This document shows, piece after piece, positions 52,084 through 63,140 of a DNA stretch of 64,000 nucleotides. Within the stretch, counting starts at the first letter, position 1. Each line of letters opens with the position of its first letter. The notes under the pieces were generated by a model. It had not been told where the DNA came from and did no database searches. It was given only the letters and a program-made list of their open reading frames with translations. The DNA comes from Candidatus Coprenecus stercorigallinarum (lineage in GTDB: Bacteria; Bacteroidota; Bacteroidia; Bacteroidales; UBA932): positions 1 to 64,000 of the forward strand of contig DVIL01000038.1 of the NCBI GenBank assembly GCA_018711305.1. Reading direction: 5' to 3'. The position numbers were made by a program, and so were the translations under genes.

Positions 52084-52506
52084 ATGACCAAACAAGAGCA
52101 GTTTGACCGCAGCTATCTGGAAATGGCCAGGGTATGGGCCCGGAACTCCTACTGTACGCGCAGGAAGGTAGGGGCCCTGCTGGTCAAGGACCGGATGATC
52201 ATCTCGGACGGTTTCAACGGGACCCCCGCCGGCTTCGAGAATATCTGCGAGGATCCCGCAACCGGCAAGACCAAACCCTATGTGCTGCACGCCGAGGCAA
52301 ATGCCATCACCAAAGTGGCCCGTTCCGGCAACAACAGCGAGGGAGCCACACTGTATGTTACAGACGCCCCGTGTGTGGAGTGTGCCAAGCTCATAATCCA
52401 GGCCGGCATACGCAGGGTAGTGTACCTCATCGAGTACAGTGTGCGGGACGGTATCGAACTGCTCCGCAGGGCAGGGATAGAAGTCTGTAAATACGATATG
52501 CAGTAA
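52084..52506 (+). CDS. Deoxycytidylate (dCMP) deaminase
   Basis: This 140-residue cytidine/deoxycytidylate deaminase fold protein has zinc ligands His69 in LHAE, Cys97 and Cys100 in PCVEC, and catalytic Glu71. The N-terminal segment SDGFNGTPAG and the extra Cys/His-containing insert are typical of the ComEB/dCMP deaminase group that makes dUMP for thymidylate synthesis. It lies 18 bases after the acyl-CoA ligase and five before the S41 protease gene. Confidence 0.92.
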   Translation: MTKQEQFDRSYLEMARVWARNSYCTRRKVGALLVKDRMIISDGFNGTPAGFENICEDPATGKTKPYVLHAEANAITKVARSGNNSEGATLYVTDAPCVECAKLIIQAGIRRVVYLIEYSVRDGIELLRRAGIEVCKYDMQ

Positions 52507-52511
52507 CGGAT

Positions 52512-54122
52512 ATGTCCTCGCCAGATAATTACAATACACTGAAGCTCGTTCTCTGGTCGGTGATAATGGTGCTCATAGGCAGTATCATAACCAAGGCTCT
52601 GGACAACCGTAGGGAACGTCTTATGCTTACTGAGACCGGCCATGGCTGGGACAAGCTGGAACTGGTGCTGCGGCAGATAGAACGCAACTATGTCGATTCG
52701 ATAGATTATGGAAAGGTGACGGAGGATATCCTGCCTGTGGTGCTCGGGGAACTCGACCCCCATTCGGTGTACCTGCCACCCAAGAATATGGAGGAAGCCA
52801 ATGCCGAACTGGAAGGCAACTTCGATGGCATAGGGGTGATGTTCAATGTTCCGTCCGATACTGCCATAATTATTTCGGTAATAGCCGGAGGACCGTCCGA
52901 GCGGGCCGGACTGCTGTCCGGAGACCGTATCATCGCTGTGGACGGACGTACGGTGGCCGGAGTCAATCTCAATCAGGATTCGCTGGTGGGCATGCTCAAG
53001 GGTCCTTCCGGTTCGGTGGTCCATCTGGGCATCATGAGAGAAGGGGAGATGGTAGAGTTTGACGTGACACGCGACAAGATACCTGTCAAGAGCATAGATG
53101 TAGCCTATATGATAGACGATACTACGGGATACATGAAGCTCTCGAAATTCACCAGGACCAGTTATGCCGAATTTTCTGCAGCTGTGCCCCGGATGCTCGA
53201 GGCCGGCATGACCAGGATGATTTTCGACCTGAGGGACAATTCCGGCGGATATCTGGACCAGGCCCTGCTCCTGTCCAACGAGTTCCTGCCTGAGGGCAGT
53301 CTGATTGTGTACATGGAAGGTGTGCACCGTCCGCGTCAGAACTTCTATGCAGACGGCAGCGGGAAATGCCAGGATATCCGGTTGTCTGTGCTTGTCAATG
53401 AGAACAGTGCCTCTTCCAGCGAAATTTTCGCAGGTGCCATGCAGGACAATGACCGTGGAACCATATACGGCCGCCGCACCTACGGCAAAGGCCTGGTGCA
53501 GGAGCAGATATACTTCACGGATAATTCCGGAATCCGTCTGACGGTAGCACGTTTCTACACTGCCACGGGCCGTTGCATACAGAAGCCTTATGTACCTGGT
53601 GACGAGCTTGGTTATGTGTATGATATCTATGAGAGATACGAGCACGGCGAGATGACCAATGCTGACAGCATCGTCCGTAACGATTCCCTGAAATATGTGA
53701 CTCCGAAGGGCAAGGTGGTCTACGGAGGGGGAGGCATCATACCGGACGTTTTCGTACCTATCGATACTGTAGGTGTGACGGACCTGCTGGTACGCATCAA
53801 CCGTCAGGCTCTGGCTGTCAAGTATTCCTCCGAAGTTGCCGACATCTACCGTTCCAGCCTGCGCCGGGTCACGTCTCTGGAAGAACTGGAGCGGTTGCTG
53901 GACAGCATTGACCTGGAGTCCGGTTTCCTGTCCTATCTCTCCCGCAATGGGGTGGAGGTTGACCGTAGGCAGTGGGCCATATCCGGCAATATAGTCCTGA
54001 CACAGCTAAGAGCCCTGGTGGGACGCTATTCTCCTTTGGATGACAATGCGTTCTATCCGCTTATCGCTCCGATTGACAATGTGATCGTGGAGGCGGCGGG
54101 GCTGGGTTCCGGACAGAATTGA
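52512..54122 (+). CDS. S41 family C-terminal processing peptidase (CtpA/Prc-like)
   Basis: This 536-residue protein has a membrane helix at about residues 11-29. A PDZ domain (about 95-180) contains GIGVMFNVPSD and GLLSGDRIIAVDG. The S41 catalytic domain has the Ser-bearing ENSASSSEIFAGAMQD (about 297-312) and Lys326 in RRTYGKGLVQ. A C-terminal helical extension follows (about 400-536). It is a periplasmic processing or quality-control protease. It is the last gene of the nhaA run, ending 62 bases before tRNA-Leu. Confidence 0.95.
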   Translation: MSSPDNYNTLKLVLWSVIMVLIGSIITKALDNRRERLMLTETGHGWDKLELVLRQIERNYVDSIDYGKVTEDILPVVLGELDPHSVYLPPKNMEEANAELEGNFDGIGVMFNVPSDTAIIISVIAGGPSERAGLLSGDRIIAVDGRTVAGVNLNQDSLVGMLKGPSGSVVHLGIMREGEMVEFDVTRDKIPVKSIDVAYMIDDTTGYMKLSKFTRTSYAEFSAAVPRMLEAGMTRMIFDLRDNSGGYLDQALLLSNEFLPEGSLIVYMEGVHRPRQNFYADGSGKCQDIRLSVLVNENSASSSEIFAGAMQDNDRGTIYGRRTYGKGLVQEQIYFTDNSGIRLTVARFYTATGRCIQKPYVPGDELGYVYDIYERYEHGEMTNADSIVRNDSLKYVTPKGKVVYGGGGIIPDVFVPIDTVGVTDLLVRINRQALAVKYSSEVADIYRSSLRRVTSLEELERLLDSIDLESGFLSYLSRNGVEVDRRQWAISGNIVLTQLRALVGRYSPLDDNAFYPLIAPIDNVIVEAAGLGSGQN

Positions 54123-54129
54123 AAAAAAT

Positions 54130-54160
54130 CTTGCAAGTTGCGGAAAAAACACTATCTTTG
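54130..54160 (+). promoter_or_regulatory. Promoter CTTG-n19-TATCTTTG for tRNA-Leu
   Basis: CTTG (54130-54133), a 19-base spacer and TATCTTTG (54153-54160) are followed by CACTCCCG. TTGCAAGTTG at 54131-54140 recurs in the tRNA-Asn promoter. Confidence 0.75.
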
Positions 54161-54184
54161 CACTCCCGTTTAGGAAAAGTGTCT

Positions 54185-54268
54185 GCCCGGATGGTGAAAT
54201 TGGTAGACACGCTAGTTTCAGGGACTAGTGGCCGCAAGGCTGTGCAGGTTCGAGTCCTGTTCCGGGCA
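54185..54268 (+). tRNA. tRNA-Leu, anticodon CAG
   Basis: This 84-base type II tRNA has acceptor GCCCGGA/TCCGGGC, anticodon stem CTAGT/ACTAG with loop TTCAGGG (CAG, reading CUG), a variable arm, and discriminator A at 54268. CCA is not encoded. Its 3' end lies within the left arm of the following terminator palindrome. Confidence 0.96.
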
Positions 54269-54311
54269 CAAAAAAAGCGAGAATCTACTGATTCTCGCTT
54301 TTTTTGTGCCC
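54264..54311 (+). terminator. Long palindromic terminator overlapping the 3' end of tRNA-Leu
   Basis: A perfect 22-base inverted repeat (54264-54285 with 54290-54311) encloses the loop TACT and includes A-run and T-run arms. Its inner 13-15 bases form a standard bidirectional terminator for tRNA-Leu and for the convergent exporter gene. Its outer arm is the tRNA acceptor sequence GGGCAC. Confidence 0.8.
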
Positions 54312-54393
54312 AGGCGGGCGCCTTTTCTGACCCAACCCCCAGCCCCTTCCGAGGAAGGGGAGTATGTCGCAAGGCTCCGGTGGAATCTACTGA
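54281..54393. repeat. GC-rich intergenic repeat flanked by 11-base direct repeats
   Basis: GAATCTACTGA occurs at 54281-54291 and again at 54383-54393. Between them a C-rich stretch (54331-54342) leads into an eight-base hairpin CCCCTTCC/GGAAGGGG (54343-54350 with 54353-54360). This resembles dispersed non-coding repeats common in Bacteroidota. No gene is seen in 54123-54399 other than tRNA-Leu. Confidence 0.6.
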
Positions 54394-54399
54394 CCCGTT

Positions 54400-55581
54400 T
54401 TATTGTTTGAGGCGCGGCTGGAGGTAGAACAGGCAGGCGAGGCAGGCTGCAACGCTGATTATACCGCCGATGTAGCCGATTGCGCCGACACCTGCTCCGG
54501 AGCAGACGAGACCGCCGATGAGGGCTCCGCCGCCGATGCCGACATTGAATATGCCGGAGTAAATCGACATTGCCACCGATGTCCCTTTCGGTACATTGCG
54601 GATAACTTCGGACTGGAAGACCATCCCGAAGAAGGTGTAGGAGAGGCCCCAGAGGGCGAGCAGTGCAATGACGCTCTGTACTGACCACGCGGCGGGGCGG
54701 AGAAGGAACAGTCCGGCGCACACTCCAATGACGGCCAGGCGCATTAGCAGGGTGCGGTGCCGCTCATAGTACCGGGCGAAGATGACGCTGCCCACGAGCC
54801 CCATTATGCCGAAGAGTGTGAGAAGCAAGGTGATGGTTCCTTCCTTCAGCCCTGCGGTCTGGGCCATGAACGGTTCTATGTAGCTGTAAGCCGTGAAATG
54901 GGCTGTTACCAGAAGTACTGTCACCAGATATAGGGGAGGCAGGGCCGGTATCCTGAGGAGCTCAGGCAGCTGTTTGAACGAGAATGCCTTCTCGCTTTCA
55001 GTCCGTGGCAGCACGAAATTCAGGAATAGCAGCACGGCAAAGGAGATGAGGCCGATGATAAGGAAGGTATTTCTCCATCCGGTCGCGATGCCGATTGCGC
55101 GTCCCATGGGCAGACCTACGATCATGGCTATCGACGAACCGGCGACAATCATGCTCAGCGCGGCGGCCTTACGGCCTTCAGGCGCAATCTTTACGGCCAG
55201 GGGAGTCACTATCGACCAGAATATGGCGTGTGCACAGGCCACTCCGATACGCGAGGCCATCAGCATCCAGTATCCGGTGGACAGTGCCGATATGATGTGG
55301 CTGACAGCGAAAAGTGTTACTATCCCGCACATCAGCCGCTTGGACTCCACACCGGAGACGAGGAGCATCAGCGGCAGGGAGGTGAGCGCCACGACCCAGG
55401 CATAGATGGTGATCATCAGCCCGGCGCGGGACTCGGTTATGGAGAAATCGGCCGCGATGTCGCTCAGCAGCCCTATGGGAATGAATTCGGATGTGTTGAA
55501 AATGAAAGTGGAAAATGTCAGAGCCAGCAGCGGCAACCACTCTCTCACCGCACTCCTTCTGCCTAATGTGATGTTTTGCAT
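54400..55581 (-). CDS. MFS sugar-efflux transporter, SotB-like
   Basis: The protein has 393 residues from the ATG at 55581; a TTG nine codons upstream is in the promoter. It has twelve membrane helices. The N-terminal segments TSEFIPIGLLSDIAADF and ITIYAWVVALTSLPLMLL, with VACAHAIFWSIV further on and YSYIEPFM at about residue 240, closely follow the SotB/YdeA sugar exporter pattern. It would use the proton gradient to expel sugars such as arabinose or lactose-like compounds. It is divergent from lacZ with a shared 75-base control region. Confidence 0.9.
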   Translation of the reverse strand: MQNITLGRRSAVREWLPLLALTFSTFIFNTSEFIPIGLLSDIAADFSITESRAGLMITIYAWVVALTSLPLMLLVSGVESKRLMCGIVTLFAVSHIISALSTGYWMLMASRIGVACAHAIFWSIVTPLAVKIAPEGRKAAALSMIVAGSSIAMIVGLPMGRAIGIATGWRNTFLIIGLISFAVLLFLNFVLPRTESEKAFSFKQLPELLRIPALPPLYLVTVLLVTAHFTAYSYIEPFMAQTAGLKEGTITLLLTLFGIMGLVGSVIFARYYERHRTLLMRLAVIGVCAGLFLLRPAAWSVQSVIALLALWGLSYTFFGMVFQSEVIRNVPKGTSVAMSIYSGIFNVGIGGGALIGGLVCSGAGVGAIGYIGGIISVAACLACLFYLQPRLKQ

Positions 55582-55600
55582 AAACTCTCTTTTGAAAAAA

Positions 55601-55625
55601 TCGCGCAAATATAGTAACTTCGCGA
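55601..55625. promoter_or_regulatory. Divergent promoters of sotB-like gene and lacZ with inverted repeat
   Basis: Minus-strand TATATTTG (55613-55606) serves the exporter gene. Plus-strand TAACTTCG (55615-55622), one mismatch from consensus, serves lacZ. TCGCG (55601-55605) and CGCGA (55621-55625) form an inverted repeat spanning both elements, so one regulator could control both genes. Confidence 0.4.
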
Positions 55626-55644
55626 GTTATTGCAAATCTTCTGA

Positions 55645-58860
<3,216 letters not shown>

Positions 58861-58875
58861 TCAGTAATATTGAAA

Positions 58876-60942
58876 ATGAAAGAGTACAAACGTTATCTTG
58901 TTACCTCCGCTCTGCCTTATGCGAACGGACCTGTACACATCGGCCACCTGGCGGGAGTCTACGTCCCCGCTGATATCTACGTCAGGTATCTGCGAATGTG
59001 CGGAAGGGACGTGTTTTTCGTGGGCGGTTCGGACGAACACGGGGTGCCCATCACCATTCAGGCCCGCAAGCAGGGTTGCTCGCCCCAGGATATCGTGGAC
59101 AAATACCATAAGCTGATCAAAGAGTCTTTCGCTGAACTCGGCATCAGTTTCGACATTTATTCCAGGACTACGTCCAAGACCCACTACAAGACCGCATCCG
59201 AGTTCTTCCGCAAGCTCTATGACGAGGGCAAGTTTGTCGAGAGGGAGAGCGAGCAGTACTACGATGAGGAGGCCGGACAGTTTCTGGCTGACCGCTACAT
59301 TGTGGGAACCTGCCCCAAGTGCGGCAATGAGAGGGCTTACGGAGACCAGTGCGAGAAATGCGGCTGCACCCTCAGCCCCGATGAACTGATCAACCCCCAT
59401 TCCGCCCTTAGCGGCAAACCGCCCGTAAAGAGGCGTACCAAACACTGGTATCTGCCTCTGAACGAGTATGAGCCCTGGCTCCGCCAGTGGATCCTCGAGG
59501 AGCATAAGGAGTGGAAGGTCAATGTCTACGGTCAGTGCAAGTCCTGGCTTGACGGCGGTCTCCAGCCCAGAGCGGTGAGCCGTGACCTCGACTGGGGTAT
59601 CCCAGTGCCGGTAGAAGGTGCAGAGGGCAAGGTCCTCTACGTCTGGTTCGACGCTCCCATCGGCTATATTTCCAACACGATAGAGGCCCGTCCCGATGAC
59701 TGGGAGAAATACTGGAAAAGTCCCGACACCAAGATGGTGCATTTCATAGGCAAGGACAACATCGTCTTCCACTGCATCGTCTTCCCCTGCATGCTCAAAG
59801 CCTACGGAGACGGTTACATCCTCCCGGACAACGTGCCTGCCAATGAGTTCCTGAATCTCGAGGGCGACAAGCTCTCTACTTCCCGCAACTGGGCCATCTG
59901 GCTGCACGAGTACCTGCGGGACTTCCCCGGCAAGCAGGACGTGCTGCGCTATGTGCTCTGCGCCAACGCTCCGGAGACCAAGGACAACGATTTTACATGG
60001 AAGGACTTCCAGACCCGCAACAACTCCGAACTGGTGGCTATTTACGGCAATTTCGTCAACCGCGCCGTAGTCCTGACTCACAAGTACTTCGAAGGTAAAG
60101 TCCCTACAGACCTGAAACCGGAGGCCATTGACTCCGAGACCCTTGCCCAGGTGCCTGCCATTAAGGCCGCCATCACCGACGCCCTTGAGCACTACCGTTT
60201 CCGCGAGGCTCTCAAGGAGGCCATGAACCTCGCCCGTCTCGGCAACAAGTACCTCACCGATACCGAGCCGTGGAAGGTGGCCAAGACCGACATGGACCGT
60301 ACTGCCTCCATCCTCAACGTGTCCCTGAAACTCTGTGCCGACCTGGCCATAGCCTTCGCACCATTCATCCCGTTCTCGTCCGACAAGCTTCTGAAGATTC
60401 TCAACCTGCCTGAAGATGTCCTCAAATGGGACAATATCGGTCAGGACAGCCTGCTTCCGGAGGGACATCAGATCGGCAAGGCCGAGCTGCTCTTCGAAAA
60501 GATCGAAGATGAGGCGATCAATGCCCAGATGGAGCGTCTGGAGAAAATCCGTGAGGCCAATGCCAAGGCAGAGGCCGCCGCAGCCTCAGCAGAAGCGCCG
60601 GCCGAGCCGCAGAAACCCGAGTGTACCTTTGACGAGTTCGGCAAGATGGACATCCGGACGGCTACCGTCCTGGAGGCCGAAAGGGTGCCCAAGACCGACA
60701 AGCTGCTGAAACTTACCATAGATACCGGCATAGACAAGCGTGTGATAGTTTCCGGCATAGCCGAGTACTATACGCCGGAGGAGATGGTCGGCAAGCAGAT
60801 ATGCATCCTTGCAAACCTGGCTCCCCGCAAGATCCGCGGTATCGAGTCCAAGGGTATGATCCTGATGGCCAAGCAGCCTGACGGAAAGATGCGGATTGTA
60901 GCTCCCGAGGAGAAACTTGTCAACGGCGCCGTGGTAGGGTAG
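58876..60942 (+). CDS. metG: Methionyl-tRNA synthetase
   Basis: The protein has 688 residues from the ATG at 58876. The HIGH motif is at residues 21-24 (PVHIGHLAG), a double Cys zinc knot [18 protein letters not shown] is at about 140-157, and the KMSKS-type loop is KLSTS. The anticodon-binding helical domain follows. A linker rich in Ala leads to a C-terminal EMAP/tRNA-binding domain (about 585-688, [17 protein letters not shown]) that dimerises or binds tRNA. It starts 15 bases after lacZ, so it may be transcribed with it or from an unseen promoter. A strong terminator follows. Confidence 0.97.
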   Translation: MKEYKRYLVTSALPYANGPVHIGHLAGVYVPADIYVRYLRMCGRDVFFVGGSDEHGVPITIQARKQGCSPQDIVDKYHKLIKESFAELGISFDIYSRTTSKTHYKTASEFFRKLYDEGKFVERESEQYYDEEAGQFLADRYIVGTCPKCGNERAYGDQCEKCGCTLSPDELINPHSALSGKPPVKRRTKHWYLPLNEYEPWLRQWILEEHKEWKVNVYGQCKSWLDGGLQPRAVSRDLDWGIPVPVEGAEGKVLYVWFDAPIGYISNTIEARPDDWEKYWKSPDTKMVHFIGKDNIVFHCIVFPCMLKAYGDGYILPDNVPANEFLNLEGDKLSTSRNWAIWLHEYLRDFPGKQDVLRYVLCANAPETKDNDFTWKDFQTRNNSELVAIYGNFVNRAVVLTHKYFEGKVPTDLKPEAIDSETLAQVPAIKAAITDALEHYRFREALKEAMNLARLGNKYLTDTEPWKVAKTDMDRTASILNVSLKLCADLAIAFAPFIPFSSDKLLKILNLPEDVLKWDNIGQDSLLPEGHQIGKAELLFEKIEDEAINAQMERLEKIREANAKAEAAAASAEAPAEPQKPECTFDEFGKMDIRTATVLEAERVPKTDKLLKLTIDTGIDKRVIVSGIAEYYTPEEMVGKQICILANLAPRKIRGIESKGMILMAKQPDGKMRIVAPEEKLVNGAVVG

Positions 60943-60964
60943 CCGTGAACTGGGTAAAAGACAG

Positions 60965-61010
60965 CATGCACACCCGGAAGTCAGTCCGATCCGGGTGTGC
61001 ATGTTTTTTT
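60965..61010 (+). terminator. Terminator after metG
   Basis: A perfect 13-base stem (60965-60977 with 60991-61003, CATGCACACCCGG arm) encloses a 13-base loop and is followed by seven T. Confidence 0.9.
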
Positions 61011-61030
61011 ATTGTCGGCAGCCGGGAAAT

Positions 61031-61732
61031 CTACAGCCCTTGCTGCTCTATGAGTTCCAGCTCTTCTTCGGTGTAGATGAGGCGGTCCAGTTTGCCGCTG
61101 CGGCCGAGTTCGACCAGAATGACGGCTGCGATGATCAGGACGGCCAGGACTGCAAGGATGATAAACAGGATGCGGTATCCTTTCTTGCTGTGGTTGTCCG
61201 GCTTTGCAGCTGCTGTGGGTACCGGATCCGGGTTCGCTTTCTCGGGTAGTATCGTCATCTGTCCGGAACCGCTTTCTTCTATGGGGGCGGCAGTAGCGGC
61301 GGAAGGTCTGACCGGCCTGAGTGTTACAGGCTCGAATCCGAATGCCTGGGAGAATATGCCTCCGTCCTGTTCTGCAACGAAATAGAAATTGCCCTCGAGG
61401 GTACAGCGCAGCTTTCCAAGGCCGGGCAGGTCAATATTCCTGCGTTCCGAGAGAGTTACCTTCAGCTGGCGGAGGAAGGCATCCAGTTCAGTGGCCGCAG
61501 TATCCGGATCAATATTGGAAATTCCGGCATAGTATCTGGAAATCATGTCACCGGCAGCCCTTTCGTCTCCCTTGAAGGAAATACGCTTCGATGGAGGGTA
61601 GATGGTCTTCCCGTCTTCTGAAAAAAATGCAGGCATCGGCTCGGTCTGGAAATACCCCATACCGGGCAGTGGAATGCGGTCATTATCAATGATCAGCTCC
61701 TTGAGCAGGCGGGAAAGAAGATTGACATCCAT
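61031..61732 (-). CDS. HU-CCDC81-like domain protein with C-terminal membrane helix
   Basis: This 233-residue protein has two N-terminal HU/IHF-fold-like modules, about 1-70 (with IDNDRIPLPGMGYFQTEP) and about 85-130 (with ERRNIDLPGLGKLRCTLEG). This is the tandem arrangement of the bacterial HU-CCDC81 families. A Pro/Ala/Ser linker (about 135-180) leads to one membrane helix (about 188-209, ILFIILAVLAVLIIAAVILV). The C-terminus is short and acidic. Related proteins often end in a SPOR domain, which is absent here. With no signal peptide the HU-like part would be cytoplasmic and could tether DNA or another ligand to the inner membrane. Confidence 0.75.
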   Translation of the reverse strand: MDVNLLSRLLKELIIDNDRIPLPGMGYFQTEPMPAFFSEDGKTIYPPSKRISFKGDERAAGDMISRYYAGISNIDPDTAATELDAFLRQLKVTLSERRNIDLPGLGKLRCTLEGNFYFVAEQDGGIFSQAFGFEPVTLRPVRPSAATAAPIEESGSGQMTILPEKANPDPVPTAAAKPDNHSKKGYRILFIILAVLAVLIIAAVILVELGRSGKLDRLIYTEEELELIEQQGL

Positions 61733-61756
61733 AGAATTTTTTTAAAATTTTCTGCA

Positions 61757-61764
61757 CAAAGTTA
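61757..61764 (-). promoter_or_regulatory. -7 element TAACTTTG for the HU-CCDC81-like gene
   Basis: On the minus strand TAACTTTG lies 25 bases before the ATG at 61732, back to back with the tRNA-Asn promoter. Confidence 0.5.
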
Positions 61765-61773
61765 AATTATTTT

Positions 61774-61803
61774 TTTGCAAGTTGAAAAAAATATCTATCT
61801 TTG
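61774..61803 (+). promoter_or_regulatory. Promoter TTTG-n18-TATCTTTG for tRNA-Asn
   Basis: TTTG (61774-61777), 18 bases and TATCTTTG (61796-61803) are followed by CAGTCCCG, nearly the same start region as the other tRNA promoters here. TTGCAAGTTG overlaps the -33 element as at tRNA-Leu. Confidence 0.8.
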
Positions 61804-61821
61804 CAGTCCCGAAAGGAAAAT

Positions 61822-61895
61822 TCCTCTTTAGCTCAGTTGGTTAGAGCACCTGACTGTTAATCAGGGGGTCCTAGGTTCAAGTCCTAGAAGGGGAG
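61822..61895 (+). tRNA. tRNA-Asn, anticodon GUU
   Basis: This 74-base cloverleaf has acceptor TCCTCTT/AAGGGGA, anticodon stem CCTGA/TCAGG with loop CTGTTAA (GUU, reading AAC and AAU), and T arm CTAGG-TTCAAGT-CCTAG. Discriminator G is at 61895 and CCA is not encoded. Confidence 0.96.
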
Positions 61896-61929
61896 CGAGA
61901 TTTACTATGTTTTCATAATGTTATTTTTT

Positions 61930-61962
61930 CCTCCTGCATCGTGGATGCAGGAGGTTTTTTTT
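61930..61962 (+). terminator. Terminator after tRNA-Asn
   Basis: CCTCCTGCATC (61930-61940) pairs with GATGCAGGAGG (61944-61954) around the loop GTG, followed by eight T. It may also stop the convergent REC-PP2C gene. Confidence 0.88.
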
Positions 61963-61971
61963 ATCTCCGGC

Positions 61972-63135
61972 CTATCTGTAGGAGAGGGCCAGAAGAGTGA
62001 TGTCGTCAGACTGTGGGGTGGTGCCGGTAAAGTCGGACAATGAGGATGTTACGGCGTTTATCAGGTCCTGGGGAGTGCCGGAGGAACTGGCGCATATATC
62101 TGTAAGGCGGCGGACACCGAAGAGTTCTCCGCTGGTGTTCATGGCTTCTGTGACTCCGTCGGTGTACAGCAGCAGACGGTCACCGGGGACGAGGACTGTT
62201 TCCTTCTCGCAGTAGGGAATGTCGGGGACAGCTCCGAGAGCTATGTCTCCGGTAGGCTCGAGAAGGGATGTACGGCCGTCATGGCGGATCAGTACCGGAG
62301 GGTTGTGACCTGCGTTGCTGTATTTCAGATGTCCGGTGCCAAGGTCTAAAATGCCGTAGAATACTGTGACGAACATATCCTCCACGCTGTCCTGGCTGAG
62401 CATTCCGTTGGTCTGTCTGAGGCAGTCGGCGCAGGAAGGGCATGACAGGGCTATTGTGCGGAGTATGGTCCTGCTTATGGCCATGAATATGGCTGCCGGT
62501 ACCCCTTTGCCGGATACGTCCGCTATGATGAATCCGAGTCTGGTGCTGTCTATGCGGAAGAAGTCGTAGAAATCTCCCCCCACGTACTTTGCGGCTTTCA
62601 TGCAGGCTTTAAGATCAAAATGCCCCCTAACACTTTCATCGAAGCATGGCAGCTCCTTTGGCAGTATGGTCTCCTGTATTTCCTGGGCGACGTGCAGGTC
62701 GTTCTGGATGGAAGCGAGCTGGGAGTGTTCATCCTGGGCTTTCTTTACAAAGGCGATCTGTTCGGCCGCTTTTTCTATGGTGCGCTCCAGGTCTCCGAGA
62801 TCTATCGGCTTGGTGGTAAAATCGAAGGCGCCTTTATTCATTGCGCTGCGTATGTTGTCCATGTCGCCGTATGCCGATACCATGATGCATTTCAGGGCGG
62901 GATTACGCAGTTCGTTGATTCTCGACAGGAGGGTAAGCCCGTCCATTTCCGGCATGTTGATGTCGCTTAGTATGATGTCGAAATCGGGATGCTCCAGAAG
63001 CATCCTGAGGGCTTCGACGCCGTTGTGGGCAAAAGAAAACTCGTATTCTCCTTTCTTTATCTTGCGTCTGAAGTACTGGGTAAGCAGTATTTCCAGATCC
63101 GCTTCGTCATCTACGCTGAGTATTTTAAGAGCCAT
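61972..63135 (-). CDS. Response regulator with PP2C/SpoIIE phosphatase output
   Basis: In this 387-residue protein an N-terminal receiver domain (about 1-125) has acidic pocket residues Asp9, Asp10 and phospho-acceptor Asp58 in ILSDINMPEMDG. A helical linker, probably coiled coil (about 120-175), follows. The C-terminal SpoIIE/RsbU-type PP2C domain (about 185-387) has GGDFYDFF and ADVSGKGVPAAIFM with metal-binding Asp residues. Such proteins dephosphorylate anti-anti-sigma partners in partner-switching pathways. It starts five bases after the histidine kinase gene. No STAS or HATPase anti-sigma gene is in this window. Confidence 0.93.
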   Translation of the reverse strand: MALKILSVDDEADLEILLTQYFRRKIKKGEYEFSFAHNGVEALRMLLEHPDFDIILSDINMPEMDGLTLLSRINELRNPALKCIMVSAYGDMDNIRSAMNKGAFDFTTKPIDLGDLERTIEKAAEQIAFVKKAQDEHSQLASIQNDLHVAQEIQETILPKELPCFDESVRGHFDLKACMKAAKYVGGDFYDFFRIDSTRLGFIIADVSGKGVPAAIFMAISRTILRTIALSCPSCADCLRQTNGMLSQDSVEDMFVTVFYGILDLGTGHLKYSNAGHNPPVLIRHDGRTSLLEPTGDIALGAVPDIPYCEKETVLVPGDRLLLYTDGVTEAMNTSGELFGVRRLTDICASSSGTPQDLINAVTSSLSDFTGTTPQSDDITLLALSYR

Positions 63136-63140
63136 GCTGT

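Noticed and set aside
50413-52539. 708-codon open frame antisense to the acyl-CoA ligase and dCMP deaminase genes
   Set aside because: It is a by-product of strong codon bias on the plus strand, which avoids TTA, CTA and TCA. The sense genes have all catalytic motifs and the antisense product has no domain-like sequence.
58861-60468. 535-codon open frame antisense to metG
   Set aside because: Same codon-bias effect. MetG motifs and zinc knot are intact on the sense strand and no promoter serves the antisense frame.
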